From Gammaproteobacteria bacterium (GTDB taxonomy: Bacteria; Pseudomonadota; Gammaproteobacteria; Steroidobacterales; Steroidobacteraceae): a DNA stretch of 64,000 nt. Of this stretch, positions 18,670 to 27,714 are shown piece after piece. Made by a program: the position numbers and the translations under genes. The notes beneath the pieces were generated by a model. The model was not told where the DNA came from, ran no database searches, and saw only the letters and a program-made list of their open reading frames with translations. Within the stretch, counting starts at the first letter, position 1; every line of letters begins with the position of its first letter. The DNA is taken from assembly GCA_025350055.1 (NCBI GenBank), contig JANXYK010000013.1:29890-93889 (forward strand), in the 5' to 3' direction.

Positions 18670-19589
18670 GTACCCACCCCGATCATTTCCGCGTTGACCA
18701 GCGCGCGCTCGCGCGTGCCTTCGGTCGTGCCGGCGCACGCTATGACCATGCCGCGCTGCTGCAGGCCGAGGTGCGCACCGAGCTGCTCAGTCGCCTGCAA
18801 TATTTTCCACTGCAACCCAAGCTGATCGTCGACCTGGGATGCGGCACGGCGCGCGGCGCGCACGAGCTGCGCCGCCGCTTTCGGCGCGCGCGCGTGCTCG
18901 CGATCGATATCGCGCCCGGCATGCTGCGTGCGGCACAGCGTGGCAGCTGGCCGTGGCGACGCTACACCTGCCTGTGTGCCGATGCGCTTGCGCTGCCATT
19001 GGCCTCGCAATCGGTCGATCTCGTGTACAGCAACCTGATGCTGCAATGGTGCGACGACCTGCCGCGGGTATTTACCGAGGTGCGCCGCGTATTGCGGCCG
19101 GGCGGCCTGCTGCTGTTCAGTACCTTTGGTACCGACACGCTGCAGGAGTTGCGCGCCGCCTGGGCCGGCACCGATGCCATGCCACACGTGAGCGCGTTTG
19201 CCGACATGCCGCTGCTGGCGCAGGCGCTGCAGCAGGCCGGCATGTCCGAGCCCGTGATGGACCGCGATCTGCGCCTGGACCATCACACCGATGTTCACGC
19301 GCTTATGAACAACCTGCGCGCGATCGGTGCCGGCAACGCGGCTGCCGATCGGCGCCGCACACTCACGGGCCGTGGGCGATTGGAGCGCATGCGCTTGAAC
19401 TACGAGCGCTGGCGCGAGCCCGCCGGATTGCCGGCGACCTGGGAGATCATATGCGGGGCGGCCTTCGCGCCAGCCAAGTCCCAGGCTGCACATGCGCACG
19501 TAGGCATGAACGCGTTCGGTGAAGCGCATGTGCCGGTCACCGCCATCGGGCGGCGAATGGCCCCGCCGTCGGACGAATCCGGGAGTTGA
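18666..19589 (+). CDS. bioC: Malonyl-ACP O-methyltransferase BioC
   Basis: BioC methylates malonyl-ACP so that fatty acid synthase can extend it to pimeloyl-ACP methyl ester. The 307-residue SAM methyltransferase has the glycine motif LIVDLGCGTARGAHEL near residue 58, SNLMLQWCDDL and LRPGGLLLFSTFGTDTLQELR, a BioC hallmark. The start is GTG in GTGA overlap with bioH. The C-terminus (about 50 residues) is somewhat longer than in E. coli BioC. Confidence 0.93.
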   Translation: MSTHPDHFRVDQRALARAFGRAGARYDHAALLQAEVRTELLSRLQYFPLQPKLIVDLGCGTARGAHELRRRFRRARVLAIDIAPGMLRAAQRGSWPWRRYTCLCADALALPLASQSVDLVYSNLMLQWCDDLPRVFTEVRRVLRPGGLLLFSTFGTDTLQELRAAWAGTDAMPHVSAFADMPLLAQALQQAGMSEPVMDRDLRLDHHTDVHALMNNLRAIGAGNAAADRRRTLTGRGRLERMRLNYERWREPAGLPATWEIICGAAFAPAKSQAAHAHVGMNAFGEAHVPVTAIGRRMAPPSDESGS

Positions 19590-20314
19590 GCCGCCCCGTG
19601 ACCACTCCATTTGAGTGTCCTACCTTCTTTATCGCCGGAACCGACACCGGGGTGGGCAAGACCCGTGTATCCGGGGGCCTGCTGAAGGCCGCCCGGGCCC
19701 TCAGGGCACCGGTTGCCGGCATGAAGCCGGTTGCGGCGGGCTCGATCCTGAAGGATGGACGCCAGATCAGCGAAGATGCGCTATATATCGAACATAATAG
19801 CGGCCAGATCTCGCCATATGAGCTGCTCAATCCCTACTGCCTGCCCGACCCGCTCTCCCCGCATATCGCGGCAAAGCGGGCCGGAATCCGCATCGACGTC
19901 CCCAGGATCGTCAGTGCCGCGCAGACACTGGCCGCGGGCCACAACCTGCTGTTGATCGAGGGCGCCGGGGGCTGGTATGCCCCCATCAGCGCCACCGAAA
20001 CCATGGCCGATGTGGCCCGGGCGCTGGGCGTTCCGGTGCTGCTGGTGGTGGGCCTGCGCATCGGCTGCCTCAATCATGCGCTGCTCAGCGCGCAGGCCAT
20101 CGAGCGCCGCGGCTGCAGGCTGCACGGCTGGATCGGCAGCCATATCGACCCGGAATTTGTAGCGCGGGACGAGAACATCGCCATGTTGACGCAGCTGCTG
20201 GGCGCAGCGCCGCTGGCACTGCTGCCCCATACGCCGGATTCGAGCTGCGATGCGCTCGCATTGCGCGCGGCAGCGGAAAACCTGCTCGCCGCGCAGCCCG
20301 GTAGCGCCAACTGA
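19586..20314 (+). CDS. bioD: Dethiobiotin synthetase
   Basis: BioD carboxylates and cyclises diaminopelargonate with ATP. Family marks are FFIAGTDTGVGKTRVSGGLL (P-loop), GMKPVAAG and LIEGAGGWYAPIS. The listed start is TTG 19586, overlapping the bioC stop as TTGA; GTG 19598 is an equally good alternative because GGGAG at 19581-19585 is adjacent to the TTG. With bioA (DAPA synthase) absent here, that step must be encoded elsewhere. Confidence 0.95.
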   Translation: MSRPVTTPFECPTFFIAGTDTGVGKTRVSGGLLKAARALRAPVAGMKPVAAGSILKDGRQISEDALYIEHNSGQISPYELLNPYCLPDPLSPHIAAKRAGIRIDVPRIVSAAQTLAAGHNLLLIEGAGGWYAPISATETMADVARALGVPVLLVVGLRIGCLNHALLSAQAIERRGCRLHGWIGSHIDPEFVARDENIAMLTQLLGAAPLALLPHTPDSSCDALALRAAAENLLAAQPGSAN

Positions 20315-20502
20315 TCGCTGTCAATTTCTCCTAGTGAGCAATCACTGTTTCCGCCATCGCGGTCACAGGTTAAACTGCGCCGCGCCGCAAGCTCCGCGAT
20401 CCCGATTTGCCCGCTGTAGTGGCGCCGGATCAGTGCGGCTCGTTCGAAAAGGAAACATGGCGCCGTTGAGGCGAGTTAAGCCTGCAATTCTTAAGGCCTG
20501 AA

Positions 20503-21420
20503 ATGAAGATGAAAAAATCTGGACTCCTGCTCTCGGGTCTCGCTGCGGCCCTGCTGACGATGGTCGCACCCACGGCGCAAGCCGCCTGGGCGTTGAACAT
20601 GACGCAGGGCATCTCCGCGATCTCTCGCAACATCTACTCACTGCACATGATGGTGTTCTGGGTGTGCGTGGTGCTGGCGGTGCTGGTGTTCGGCGTGATG
20701 ATCTATTCGCTGGTGCGCTTCCGCAAATCGCAGGGCGCGGTGCCCGACACCAGCCTGGTGCACAACACCAAGGCCGAGATCATCTGGACGGCGATTCCGA
20801 TCGCGATCCTGGTAGTGATGGCCGTGCCCGCCACGCGCACGCTGATCGAGACCGACGATGCGACCAAGACCGAACTCACGATCCGCGTCACCGGTTACCA
20901 GTGGAAGTGGGGCTACGAATACGTGGGCAGTGGCGTCACCGTGCTCTCGACGCTCGATCGCGACAGCAACTTCGCGCGTCAGCTGGGTTCGGGCATCGAT
21001 CCGAACAGCGTCCCGAACTACCTGCTCAATGTCGATCACGCGCTGGTTGTGCCGGCGGACACGAAGGTACGGCTGCTGATCAGTGCGCAGGATGTGATCC
21101 ACTCCTGGTGGGTGCCGGCGCTGGCGATCAAGAAGGATGCGATTCCTGGCTTCGTGAACGAGGCCTGGTTCAAGATCGATGCGGCCAACACCGGCCTGTT
21201 TCGCGGCCAGTGCGCCGAACTGTGCGGCCGCGACCACGGCTTCATGCCGATCGTGATCGATGTGCGCAGCAAGGCTGATTTCGAAGCCTGGCTACGCACG
21301 CAAAAGGCGCTGCAGCAGCCGGCCGATGCAGCCGCTCCCGCAGCGGCGCCGGCGACTGCCGCGCCGGCGAGTGCCGCGAACGCTGCCGCCACCGTGCGCG
21401 CCGCTCCGGCGCGCAGCTGA
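20503..21420 (+). CDS. coxB: Cytochrome c oxidase subunit II
   Basis: A 305-residue membrane-anchored subunit that takes electrons from cytochrome c through the CuA centre. A signal peptide (to AAQAA) and two membrane helices are followed by the cupredoxin domain with CuA ligands in DVIHSWWVPA and GQCAELCGRDHGFM. The Trp-rich YQWKWGYEY segment is the electron entry region. The last ~35 residues are Ala/Pro-rich low complexity. It opens the cox operon; the 188 bp gap upstream must hold the promoter, but I could not pick a convincing -35/-10 pair there. Confidence 0.96.
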   Translation: MKMKKSGLLLSGLAAALLTMVAPTAQAAWALNMTQGISAISRNIYSLHMMVFWVCVVLAVLVFGVMIYSLVRFRKSQGAVPDTSLVHNTKAEIIWTAIPIAILVVMAVPATRTLIETDDATKTELTIRVTGYQWKWGYEYVGSGVTVLSTLDRDSNFARQLGSGIDPNSVPNYLLNVDHALVVPADTKVRLLISAQDVIHSWWVPALAIKKDAIPGFVNEAWFKIDAANTGLFRGQCAELCGRDHGFMPIVIDVRSKADFEAWLRTQKALQQPADAAAPAAAPATAAPASAANAAATVRAAPARS

Positions 21421-21465
21421 TCGGCCAGCACCACCCACAACGAATACCTGTCGCGAGTACCCATC

Positions 21466-23070
21466 ATGGCCTATACCGAAACCGTCGACGCCCACGACCA
21501 CCACGATCATCCGCCCGCGGGTATCTGGCGCTGGCTGTCGACCACCAATCACAAGGACATCGGCACGCTGTACCTGGTCTTCTCCGGGATCATGTTCTTC
21601 GTCGGCGGCGCAATGGCGATGGTGATCCGCCTGGAGCTGTTCAAGCCCGGCATGCAGTTCGTCGATCCGGCGTTCTTCAATTCGATGACCACGGTGCACG
21701 GGCTGGCAATGATCTTCGGCGCGGTGATGCCAGCCTGGGTGGGCCTTGCGAACTGGATGATCCCGCTGCAGGTGGGCGCGCCCGACATGGCGCTGCCGCG
21801 CATGAACAATTTCAGCTTCTGGCTGCTGCCCTTCGCCTTCACGCTGCTGCTGATCGGCTTCTTCGTGCCGGGCGGCGCGCCGGCCGGCGGCTGGACGCTG
21901 TATCCGCCGCTGGTACTGCAGGGCGGCGACAGCTTCCCGATGGCGATCTTCGCGATCCACCTGATGGGTGCTTCCTCGATCATGGGCGCGATCAACGTGA
22001 TCGTGACCATCATGAACATGCGCGCCCCGGGCATCACGCTGCTGCGCATGCCGCTGTTCGTGTGGACCTGGCTGATCACCGCGTACCTGCTGATCCTGGT
22101 GATGCCAGTGCTCGCGGGCTCGGTGACCATGCTGCTCACCGATCACTTCTTCGGCACCAGCTTCTTCAGCGCTTCGGGCGGTGGCGATCCGGTGATGTTC
22201 CAGCACATCTTCTGGTTCTTCGGTCACCCCGAGGTGTACATCCTGATTCTGCCGGCCTTCGGCATCGTGTCGGAAGTGATCCCGACCTTCTCGCGCAAGC
22301 CGCTGTTCGGCTATGAAGCAATGGTGTACGCCACGGCTTCGATCGCGTTCCTCTCGTTCATCGTCTGGGCGCACCACATGTTCACGGTGGGCATGCCGCT
22401 CGCCGGCGAGCTGTTCTTCATGCTCTCGACGATGCTGATCGCGATTCCCACCGGCGTGAAGGTGTTCAACTGGACGGCGACGATGTGGCGCGGGTCGCTG
22501 AGCTTCGAGCCGCCGATGCTATTCGCGCTCGCCTTCCTGTTCCTGTTCACGATCGGCGGCTTCTCGGGCTTGATGCTCGCGATCGCGCCGGCCGACTTCC
22601 AGTACCAGGACACCTACTTCGTGGTCGCGCACTTTCACTACGTGCTGGTGCCGGGCGCGATCTTCAGCATCATGGCCGGCGTGTACTACTGGCTGCCGAA
22701 GTGGACCGGCCACCTGTACAGCATGGCGCTGGGCAAGTGGCACTTCTGGCTCTCGGCGATCTTCGTCAACGTGCTGTTCTTCCCGCAGCACTTTTTGGGT
22801 CTGGCCGGCATGCCGCGCCGCATCCCCGATTACGCCACGCAGTTCGCCGACTGGAACATGGTCTCCTCGCTCGGCGGCTTTGGCTTCGGCCTCTCGCAAC
22901 TGCTGTTCCCGATCCTGATCTGGAAGTGCGTGCGCGGTGGCGAGAAAGCGCCGGCGCAGGTGTGGGAAGGCGCGCATGGCCTCGAGTGGGAAGTGCCCTC
23001 GCCAGCGCCATACCACACCTGGCAGGATCCGCCGAGCGAAGCGCAGATTGCGCACGGCGCCGAGCATTGA
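21466..23070 (+). CDS. coxA: Cytochrome c oxidase subunit I (aa3-type)
   Basis: The catalytic subunit reduces O2 at the heme a3-CuB site and pumps protons. Its 534 residues show 12 membrane helices. Family residues are seen in [25 protein letters not shown] (heme a His), [15 protein letters not shown] (CuB His and crosslinked Tyr), [11 protein letters not shown] and VVAHFHYVL (heme a3 and a His). The D-channel segment [10 protein letters not shown] is present. It is coupled by TTGA to a tiny downstream gene. Confidence 0.97.
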   Translation: MAYTETVDAHDHHDHPPAGIWRWLSTTNHKDIGTLYLVFSGIMFFVGGAMAMVIRLELFKPGMQFVDPAFFNSMTTVHGLAMIFGAVMPAWVGLANWMIPLQVGAPDMALPRMNNFSFWLLPFAFTLLLIGFFVPGGAPAGGWTLYPPLVLQGGDSFPMAIFAIHLMGASSIMGAINVIVTIMNMRAPGITLLRMPLFVWTWLITAYLLILVMPVLAGSVTMLLTDHFFGTSFFSASGGGDPVMFQHIFWFFGHPEVYILILPAFGIVSEVIPTFSRKPLFGYEAMVYATASIAFLSFIVWAHHMFTVGMPLAGELFFMLSTMLIAIPTGVKVFNWTATMWRGSLSFEPPMLFALAFLFLFTIGGFSGLMLAIAPADFQYQDTYFVVAHFHYVLVPGAIFSIMAGVYYWLPKWTGHLYSMALGKWHFWLSAIFVNVLFFPQHFLGLAGMPRRIPDYATQFADWNMVSSLGGFGFGLSQLLFPILIWKCVRGGEKAPAQVWEGAHGLEWEVPSPAPYHTWQDPPSEAQIAHGAEH

Positions 23071-23186
23071 GCGCGCGCAGCGATCAGCGCCGAGGCGCGC
23101 GTCGCACCGCGCTGCTGCTGGGCCTGGTGGCGCTCGCGATGTACGCCGGTTTCATCCTGTTGACGGTCTACAGGTCGCACGGATGA
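23067..23186 (+). CDS. Tiny single-helix protein between coxA and ctaG (cytochrome oxidase small assembly protein-like)
   Basis: A 39-residue frame from TTG 23067, overlapping the coxA stop, to TGA 23184-23186, which overlaps the ctaG start (ATGA). The product has an Arg-rich start (QRRGARRT) and one membrane helix ([20 protein letters not shown]). Many proteobacteria carry a small one-helix assembly protein at exactly this spot between subunit I and Cox11. Coupled overlaps on both sides support real translation; the TTG start and small size are the uncertainty. Confidence 0.65.
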   Translation: MSARSDQRRGARRTALLLGLVALAMYAGFILLTVYRSHG

Positions 23187-23746
23187 ATGCCGGGGAGGAA
23201 CTGCGCCGGGCGAATCGCAGCCTGACGGCAAAGCTCCTGCTGTGCGTTGCGGGTAGCGCGCTGTTCGGTTTTGCGCTGGTGCCACTGTATCGCGTGCTGT
23301 GCGAAATCACAGGCATCGGCGATCAACAGACGCTGCGCTCGGCAGTGCAGGTGCGCGAAGTCGCGCAACAGGGCACCGACATGACGCGCACCGTCACGGT
23401 GGAATTCATGACCAGCCTGCCGACGGTCGGCAACTGGCAGTTCCGGCCCGCGCAGGAAACGATGGCAGTGCATCCCGGCAAGCTATATGAAGCGCACTTC
23501 ATTGCCCGCAACCTCACCGGCCACGATACGGTGGCGCAGGCGATTCCGAATATCGCACCCAGCCAGGCTGCCAGCTGGTTCCACAAGACCGAGTGCTTCT
23601 GCTTTTCGCCGCAGTCATTCAAGAAGGGCGAGGAGCGCGTGTTGCCGGTACGGTTTTTTGTCGATCGTGCGTTGCCGGGCAACCTCGATCGCCTGACGCT
23701 CAGTTACACTTTTTACGATTTGTCCACGCATGTCGCGGCGCGCTAG
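23183..23746 (+). CDS. ctaG: Cytochrome c oxidase assembly protein CtaG/Cox11
   Basis: Cox11 delivers copper to the CuB site of subunit I. The 187-residue protein has one N-terminal membrane helix, [13 protein letters not shown] just after it, and the copper motif [12 protein letters not shown] (CFCF), followed by [12 protein letters not shown] and [12 protein letters not shown] 23183 overlaps the small upstream frame. The position between coxA and coxC is the normal one. Confidence 0.95.
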   Translation: MNAGEELRRANRSLTAKLLLCVAGSALFGFALVPLYRVLCEITGIGDQQTLRSAVQVREVAQQGTDMTRTVTVEFMTSLPTVGNWQFRPAQETMAVHPGKLYEAHFIARNLTGHDTVAQAIPNIAPSQAASWFHKTECFCFSPQSFKKGEERVLPVRFFVDRALPGNLDRLTLSYTFYDLSTHVAAR

Positions 23747-23774
23747 CGCCGGCCAGTAGTCCAGAGGGAAGCAT

Positions 23775-24665
23775 ATGTCGCAGTCGCACAGCCAGGCCGA
23801 TTCGGGCAAGTACTACATTCCGCACGGCACGCCCTGGCCGATCATCGGCTCGGTGGCTCTGTTCACCACCATGTTTGGCATGGTCGCGTGGCTGAATGAA
23901 TGGTTCAGTCCGGTGATGTTCTTTGCGGGTCTGGCCCTGCTGGCCGTGATGTTCATCGGGTGGTTTCGCACCGTGATCAACGAGAGCGAAGCGGGCACCT
24001 ACAACCTCGCGGTCGACCGCTCGTTCCGCATGGGCATGGTGTGGTTCATCATCTCGGAAGTGCTGTTCTTCTCGGCCTTCTTCGGCGCGCTGTTCTATGC
24101 GCGCGAACTGTCGGTGCCGTGGATCGGCGGCGAGGGCGTCAAGGTCTTCAACCACATTTTCCTGTGGCAGAACTACGATGCCGGCTGGCCGACCAATGGC
24201 CCGGCGAAACTCGGCCCGCGTGCGGATGGCAGCTTCGAGGTGATTCCGGCCTTTGGCGTGCCGGCGCTCAATACGCTGATCCTGCTGACTTCGGGTGTGA
24301 CGATCACGATCGCGCACCACGCGCTGAAAGCGGGCAACCGCAATGTGCTGAAGATCTTCCTGGCGCTGACCTTCCTACTCGGCTTCCTGTTCGTGGCCTT
24401 CCAGGCCAACGAATACGGCGAGGCCTACATGCACAAGGGCCTGCAGCTCTCCACCGGCATCTACGGTTCCACGTTCTTCATGCTCACCGGTTTCCACGGC
24501 CTGCACGTGACGATCGGGGCGATCATGCTGACGATCATCTGGTTTCGTACGCTCAAGGGGCATTTCACGCCTAGCCGTCATTTCGGATTCGAGGCGGTCG
24601 CGTGGTACTGGCACTTCGTGGACGTGGTGTGGCTCGGACTATTCATATTCGTCTACTGGGTGTAG
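23775..24665 (+). CDS. coxC: Cytochrome c oxidase subunit III
   Basis: A 296-residue integral membrane subunit with seven predicted helices. Typical blocks are FRMGMVWFIISEVLFFSAFF (E in the lipid or O2 channel), GFHGLHVTIGAIML and FGFEAVAWYWHFVDVVWL near the C-terminus. The N-terminus reads KYYIPHGTPWPIIGS. It ends the structural cox genes; assembly genes resume about 1.7 kb later. Confidence 0.97.
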   Translation: MSQSHSQADSGKYYIPHGTPWPIIGSVALFTTMFGMVAWLNEWFSPVMFFAGLALLAVMFIGWFRTVINESEAGTYNLAVDRSFRMGMVWFIISEVLFFSAFFGALFYARELSVPWIGGEGVKVFNHIFLWQNYDAGWPTNGPAKLGPRADGSFEVIPAFGVPALNTLILLTSGVTITIAHHALKAGNRNVLKIFLALTFLLGFLFVAFQANEYGEAYMHKGLQLSTGIYGSTFFMLTGFHGLHVTIGAIMLTIIWFRTLKGHFTPSRHFGFEAVAWYWHFVDVVWLGLFIFVYWV

Positions 24666-24724
24666 TTGGCAGGCGCGCGAACCGCGCGCTAGCCGATTAC
24701 GGCGGACTTGCGATCACGCGCCGG

Positions 24725-25108
24725 CTAGATCAGTTCTACGCGCTCTACGTCTGGAACTGCCGGATCATGCAGTTCAGTATTGAATGACACCAGAACAAAC
24801 GGCCGAGTTCCCGTGTTGCGGAATGCATGCGCAACTCCCGGCGGAAATCTGAAGCGCCACACTTCGCCTGCTGGAACTGCTTCGTCGCGGATTGTGCCGC
24901 CTTCACGAAAACGTACGAGTGCCGGCCCGACGACGGCGCTGATTTCGGTGCCACGCAGATGGGCGTGATTGCCACGCACGGCACCGGGTTCGCTGATCAC
25001 CGCGTGTACGTTTCGCCAACCTGAAAGCAGCTGGAGCTCGAGCGGTTCGAACACGGCGCCGCGGGCGTCGGCGTGCACCTTGAGCTTGACGATCTCTACG
25101 CTGGGCAT
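24725..25108 (-). CDS. Cupin-fold protein, sugar-epimerase/isomerase-like
   Basis: A 127-residue single-domain cupin. It contains DARGAVFEPLELQ near the start, VISEPGAVRGNHAHLRGTE (metal-type His pair) and FPPGVAHAFRNTG, the two cupin motifs. The pattern resembles the cupin domains attached to polysaccharide enzymes of the WxcM/FdtA or CapF type, but no sugar genes are nearby. The substrate is unknown. An AGGA-type site lies before ATG 25108. It is downstream of the EamA gene on the same strand. Confidence 0.65.
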   Translation of the reverse strand: MPSVEIVKLKVHADARGAVFEPLELQLLSGWRNVHAVISEPGAVRGNHAHLRGTEISAVVGPALVRFREGGTIRDEAVPAGEVWRFRFPPGVAHAFRNTGTRPFVLVSFNTELHDPAVPDVERVELI

Positions 25109-25151
25109 GAAATGAGTTCCTCGTGCGCGAGGTTGCGCAAAGCGGCTGGCT

Positions 25152-26045
25152 TCATTGTGTCACGGCGGCGAGACGCACGCCGATGATCACGAGCAGTGCA
25201 CCGAATATCTGCATTGCGCCTAGCGGTTCACTCAGGAATGCCCAGGCCAACAGCATGGTCAGCACCGGGCCGAGCGAGCCGATGATCGCGGTGGTGCCTG
25301 CGCCGAGTCGGCGGATCGCTTCGGAGACCAACCAGATCGGCAGGACCGTGGAAAATACGGCCATCGCGATGCTGCAGGCGTGCACGGGCCAGGGCTGGCT
25401 GAGCAGTGCACCGGGCGGTCGCAGCGCAAAGAACTGCAGCAGCGCGAGCACGCTGGCGATCGAAGTCGCACCGGCGGCGACGCGCGCCGAGCCCAGCTGT
25501 TGCAACAGTGGTGCGGCGCGCAGCAGATAGACCGCGTAGGCAATCGCGCTGCCGAGTACCAGCGCGCCGCCGATCCACACCTGGCCCTGCTGATGCTGCA
25601 GGTCGTGCAGCATCGCGAGCACCACGCCCACGTAACACAGCAATAGCGAAAGTCGCTGCGGCGCTGTGGGCCAGCGACGCTGCTGCCAGGCCGTGAACAG
25701 CACCACAATGGTGGGATAGATGAACAGGATCACGCGCTCGAGCGCGGCCGAGATGTACCGCAGTCCCAGGAAATCCAGGTAACTCGCGGCGTAGTAGCCG
25801 AGCACGCCGAGCAGGAACAGTTCGCGCCAGTCGCTGCGGCCCAGCGGCCGCGGCCGTGGCTCGGCGCGCGTGGCGTGCAGGCCCAGCAGCAGGAACAGCG
25901 GCAGCGAGTAGAGCATGCGCAGCGCCATCAGCGTCTCGGCATCCACGCCGTAGCGATAGGCCGCCTTGATGAACACCGCCTTGAAGGAAAAGCCGGCAGC
26001 GCCCAGCAGCGCCCAGGCGACGCCCGTGGAACGCGAGCGCGACAC
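25152..26045 (-). CDS. EamA/DMT-family transporter
   Basis: A 297-residue protein with ten predicted helices in two EamA repeats, one starting VAWALLGAAGFSFKAVFIKA and the second VWIGGALVLGSAIAYAVYLL. The C-terminal helix pair (IIGSLGPVLTMLLAWAFLSEPLG) is the usual EamA signature. Drug/metabolite transporters usually export amino acids, nucleosides or similar small molecules; the substrate is not readable. It sits tail to head with DUF2909, four bases apart. Confidence 0.88.
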   Translation of the reverse strand: MSRSRSTGVAWALLGAAGFSFKAVFIKAAYRYGVDAETLMALRMLYSLPLFLLLGLHATRAEPRPRPLGRSDWRELFLLGVLGYYAASYLDFLGLRYISAALERVILFIYPTIVVLFTAWQQRRWPTAPQRLSLLLCYVGVVLAMLHDLQHQQGQVWIGGALVLGSAIAYAVYLLRAAPLLQQLGSARVAAGATSIASVLALLQFFALRPPGALLSQPWPVHACSIAMAVFSTVLPIWLVSEAIRRLGAGTTAIIGSLGPVLTMLLAWAFLSEPLGAMQIFGALLVIIGVRLAAVTQ

Positions 26046-26049
26046 GCAG

Positions 26050-26262
26050 CTAGTGGGCGAGCCCGTGCGGGCGGATCAGGCCGACGCGCCAGGCGATCAT
26101 CAGCAGCACGAACAGCAGCACCGAGAGCCCCACGCGGATGGTCAGCGAGCGCAGCAGTTTGTCGGAACTGCCTTTGCTCGAGGCCAGGTGGAACAACGCC
26201 ACGCCCAGACTCAGGAGCACGCCGGCGAGCACCACGAAAACGACTATCCGCATCGGTCCCAT
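26050..26262 (-). CDS. Twin-transmembrane DUF2909-type protein
   Basis: A 70-residue protein with two membrane helices, IVVFVVLAGVLLSLGVALF and VGLSVLLFVLLMIAWRVGLI, joined by a short basic loop (SSKGSSDKLLRSLTIR). This matches the DUF2909 family, which in proteobacteria is commonly encoded divergently from SURF1 in the cytochrome oxidase region, as here. ATG 26262 was chosen; a second ATG three codons on is also possible. A role in oxidase assembly is inferred from context only. Confidence 0.75.
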   Translation of the reverse strand: MGPMRIVVFVVLAGVLLSLGVALFHLASSKGSSDKLLRSLTIRVGLSVLLFVLLMIAWRVGLIRPHGLAH

Positions 26263-26374
26263 AAGTGCCTCATCCTGCCCTGCAGCGGCTGCCAAGTACA
26301 GCGCGCACCTGTACTCGCCGGGCGCGGGTCGGCACAATGCCTGCCCGCTTTTCCGCTGCTGGAGACCGAAGATT

Positions 26375-27139
26375 TTGCTGCAACTGCGCCTGGGCAATCG
26401 CGAGCTGCGTGCCTCCTGGGGCATGGCCGTGCTGGCCCTGGCCGGCGCGCTGCTGTTCACGCAGCTCGGGCGCTGGCAGTGGCATCGCGCCGCACAGAAG
26501 CGGGCGCTGGCGGCGGCCTTTGCCACTGGCAGCCTCTCATCCACGCCGCTGGGCAGCCGCTCCACGAGCGCCCTGCCGCGCTATGCGCGGGTGAGCGTGC
26601 GCGGCATTTACGATGGTGCGCACCAGTTCCTGCTCGACAACATCATCCACGTTGGTCGGGCGGGCTATGAAGCGCTGACGCCGCTGAAGCTCGAGGATGG
26701 GCGCACGCTGCTCGTGAACCGCGGCTGGCTGCCGTTGCCACAGGGACTGCGCGATACGCTGCCCGATCTGGCGCTGGCAGCCGCTGGTCAAATTGACGGC
26801 AACGCCAGCACCAGCCTCGAGGTCAGTGGGCGACTCGATGCACTGCCAGTCGCGGCGCTGGCCGCGGGCAATGTGCCACCTGCGAGTGATGCGAGCTGGC
26901 CCAAACGCAGCAGCTTTCCGACCAGCGCGCAGTTGGGCACTGCACTGCGGGCCGCTGTGGAACCGCAGCAATTGCTGCTGGATGCGAATCAGCCGCAAGG
27001 GTTCCTGCGCGACTGGCAACCCGCGAGCGCCGGCTTCGGGCCCGAGCGGCACCTGGCCTACGCCATCCAATGGTGGAGCCTGGCCGCGCTCAGCCTGTTC
27101 CTGTTCTTCTTCCTCAACCTGAAACGCAAGGCATCATGA
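26375..27139 (+). CDS. SURF1 family cytochrome oxidase biogenesis protein
   Basis: SURF1 helps insert heme a into subunit I. The protein has the expected two terminal helices: one beginning WGMAVLALAGALLFTQLG followed by RWQWHRAAQKRA, and AYAIQWWSLAALSLFLFFFL at the end. Between them lie PRYARVSVRGIYD, LLDNIIHVGRAGYEALTPL and LLVNRGWLPLP, all family marks. The start is uncertain: TTG 26375 has GGAGA ten bases upstream, and ATG 26423 would cut into the first helix. Farther upstream the open frame lies opposite DUF2909 and is not convincing. Confidence 0.88.
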   Translation: MLQLRLGNRELRASWGMAVLALAGALLFTQLGRWQWHRAAQKRALAAAFATGSLSSTPLGSRSTSALPRYARVSVRGIYDGAHQFLLDNIIHVGRAGYEALTPLKLEDGRTLLVNRGWLPLPQGLRDTLPDLALAAAGQIDGNASTSLEVSGRLDALPVAALAAGNVPPASDASWPKRSSFPTSAQLGTALRAAVEPQQLLLDANQPQGFLRDWQPASAGFGPERHLAYAIQWWSLAALSLFLFFFLNLKRKAS

Positions 27140-27699
27140 CTTCATCCAAGAGCACTGCCGGCCCCGGCCGGCGGCAGATCCTGCTGTTGCTGCTGTTGTT
27201 CGCCGCGCCGCTGGCGCTGGCTTTCTGGCTGTATTACGGCTCGTCCTGGCGGCCGCTCACGCACACCAATCACGGCACGCTGATCGAGCCCGCGCGCCCG
27301 CTGTCGCAGCCCGGAGTGCTGGCCGGCAAATGGTCGCTGGTGGTCATCGGCAGCGGCGAGCAGGGGTGTGACGCTGCGTGTCGCGAGACCCTGATCTACG
27401 CCCGCCAGACCTGGCTGTCGCTCGGCAAGCTCGCTTCGCGGGCGCAGCGCGTACTCATCCCCGGCGAGGGCTGTTGCGATGACGCGTACCTGCAGCATGA
27501 GCACCAAGGACTGGTGCTGCTACGCGCTACGACGCCCGACACGCAGGCCTGGTTGCCGGCTTTTCCGGCGCCCCTGGAACGCAGCATTTTCATTGTCGAT
27601 CCGCTGGGCAATCTGATGATGCGTTACGATGTGCGGGCCGACCCGAAGGGTCTGCGCGAAGACCTCAAAAAACTATTGGACCTCTCCCACATCGGCTGA
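27136..27699 (+). CDS. SCO1-like membrane-anchored thioredoxin-fold protein
   Basis: A 187-residue protein with an N-terminal membrane helix (residues ~13-35) and a periplasmic domain carrying GKWSLVVIGSGEQGCDAAC: C78xxxC82 sits where SCO proteins bind copper. An extra CC pair (113-114, GEGCCDD) is unusual. FIVDPLGNLMMRYD near the end is the usual SCO/redoxin strand. It overlaps SURF1 by ATGA and precedes ctaA, so a role in CuA assembly is likely, but it is shorter and more divergent than classic SCO1. Confidence 0.75.
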   Translation: MTSSKSTAGPGRRQILLLLLLFAAPLALAFWLYYGSSWRPLTHTNHGTLIEPARPLSQPGVLAGKWSLVVIGSGEQGCDAACRETLIYARQTWLSLGKLASRAQRVLIPGEGCCDDAYLQHEHQGLVLLRATTPDTQAWLPAFPAPLERSIFIVDPLGNLMMRYDVRADPKGLREDLKKLLDLSHIG

Positions 27700-27714
27700 A
27701 GGTGCCTCGCTGCG

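Noticed and set aside
20315..20502. Specific promoter call in the 188 bp before coxB
   Set aside because: Several TTGAnn-like hexamers exist, but none has a well-spaced -10; a TTGAGG at 20466 would place the -10 too near the start codon.
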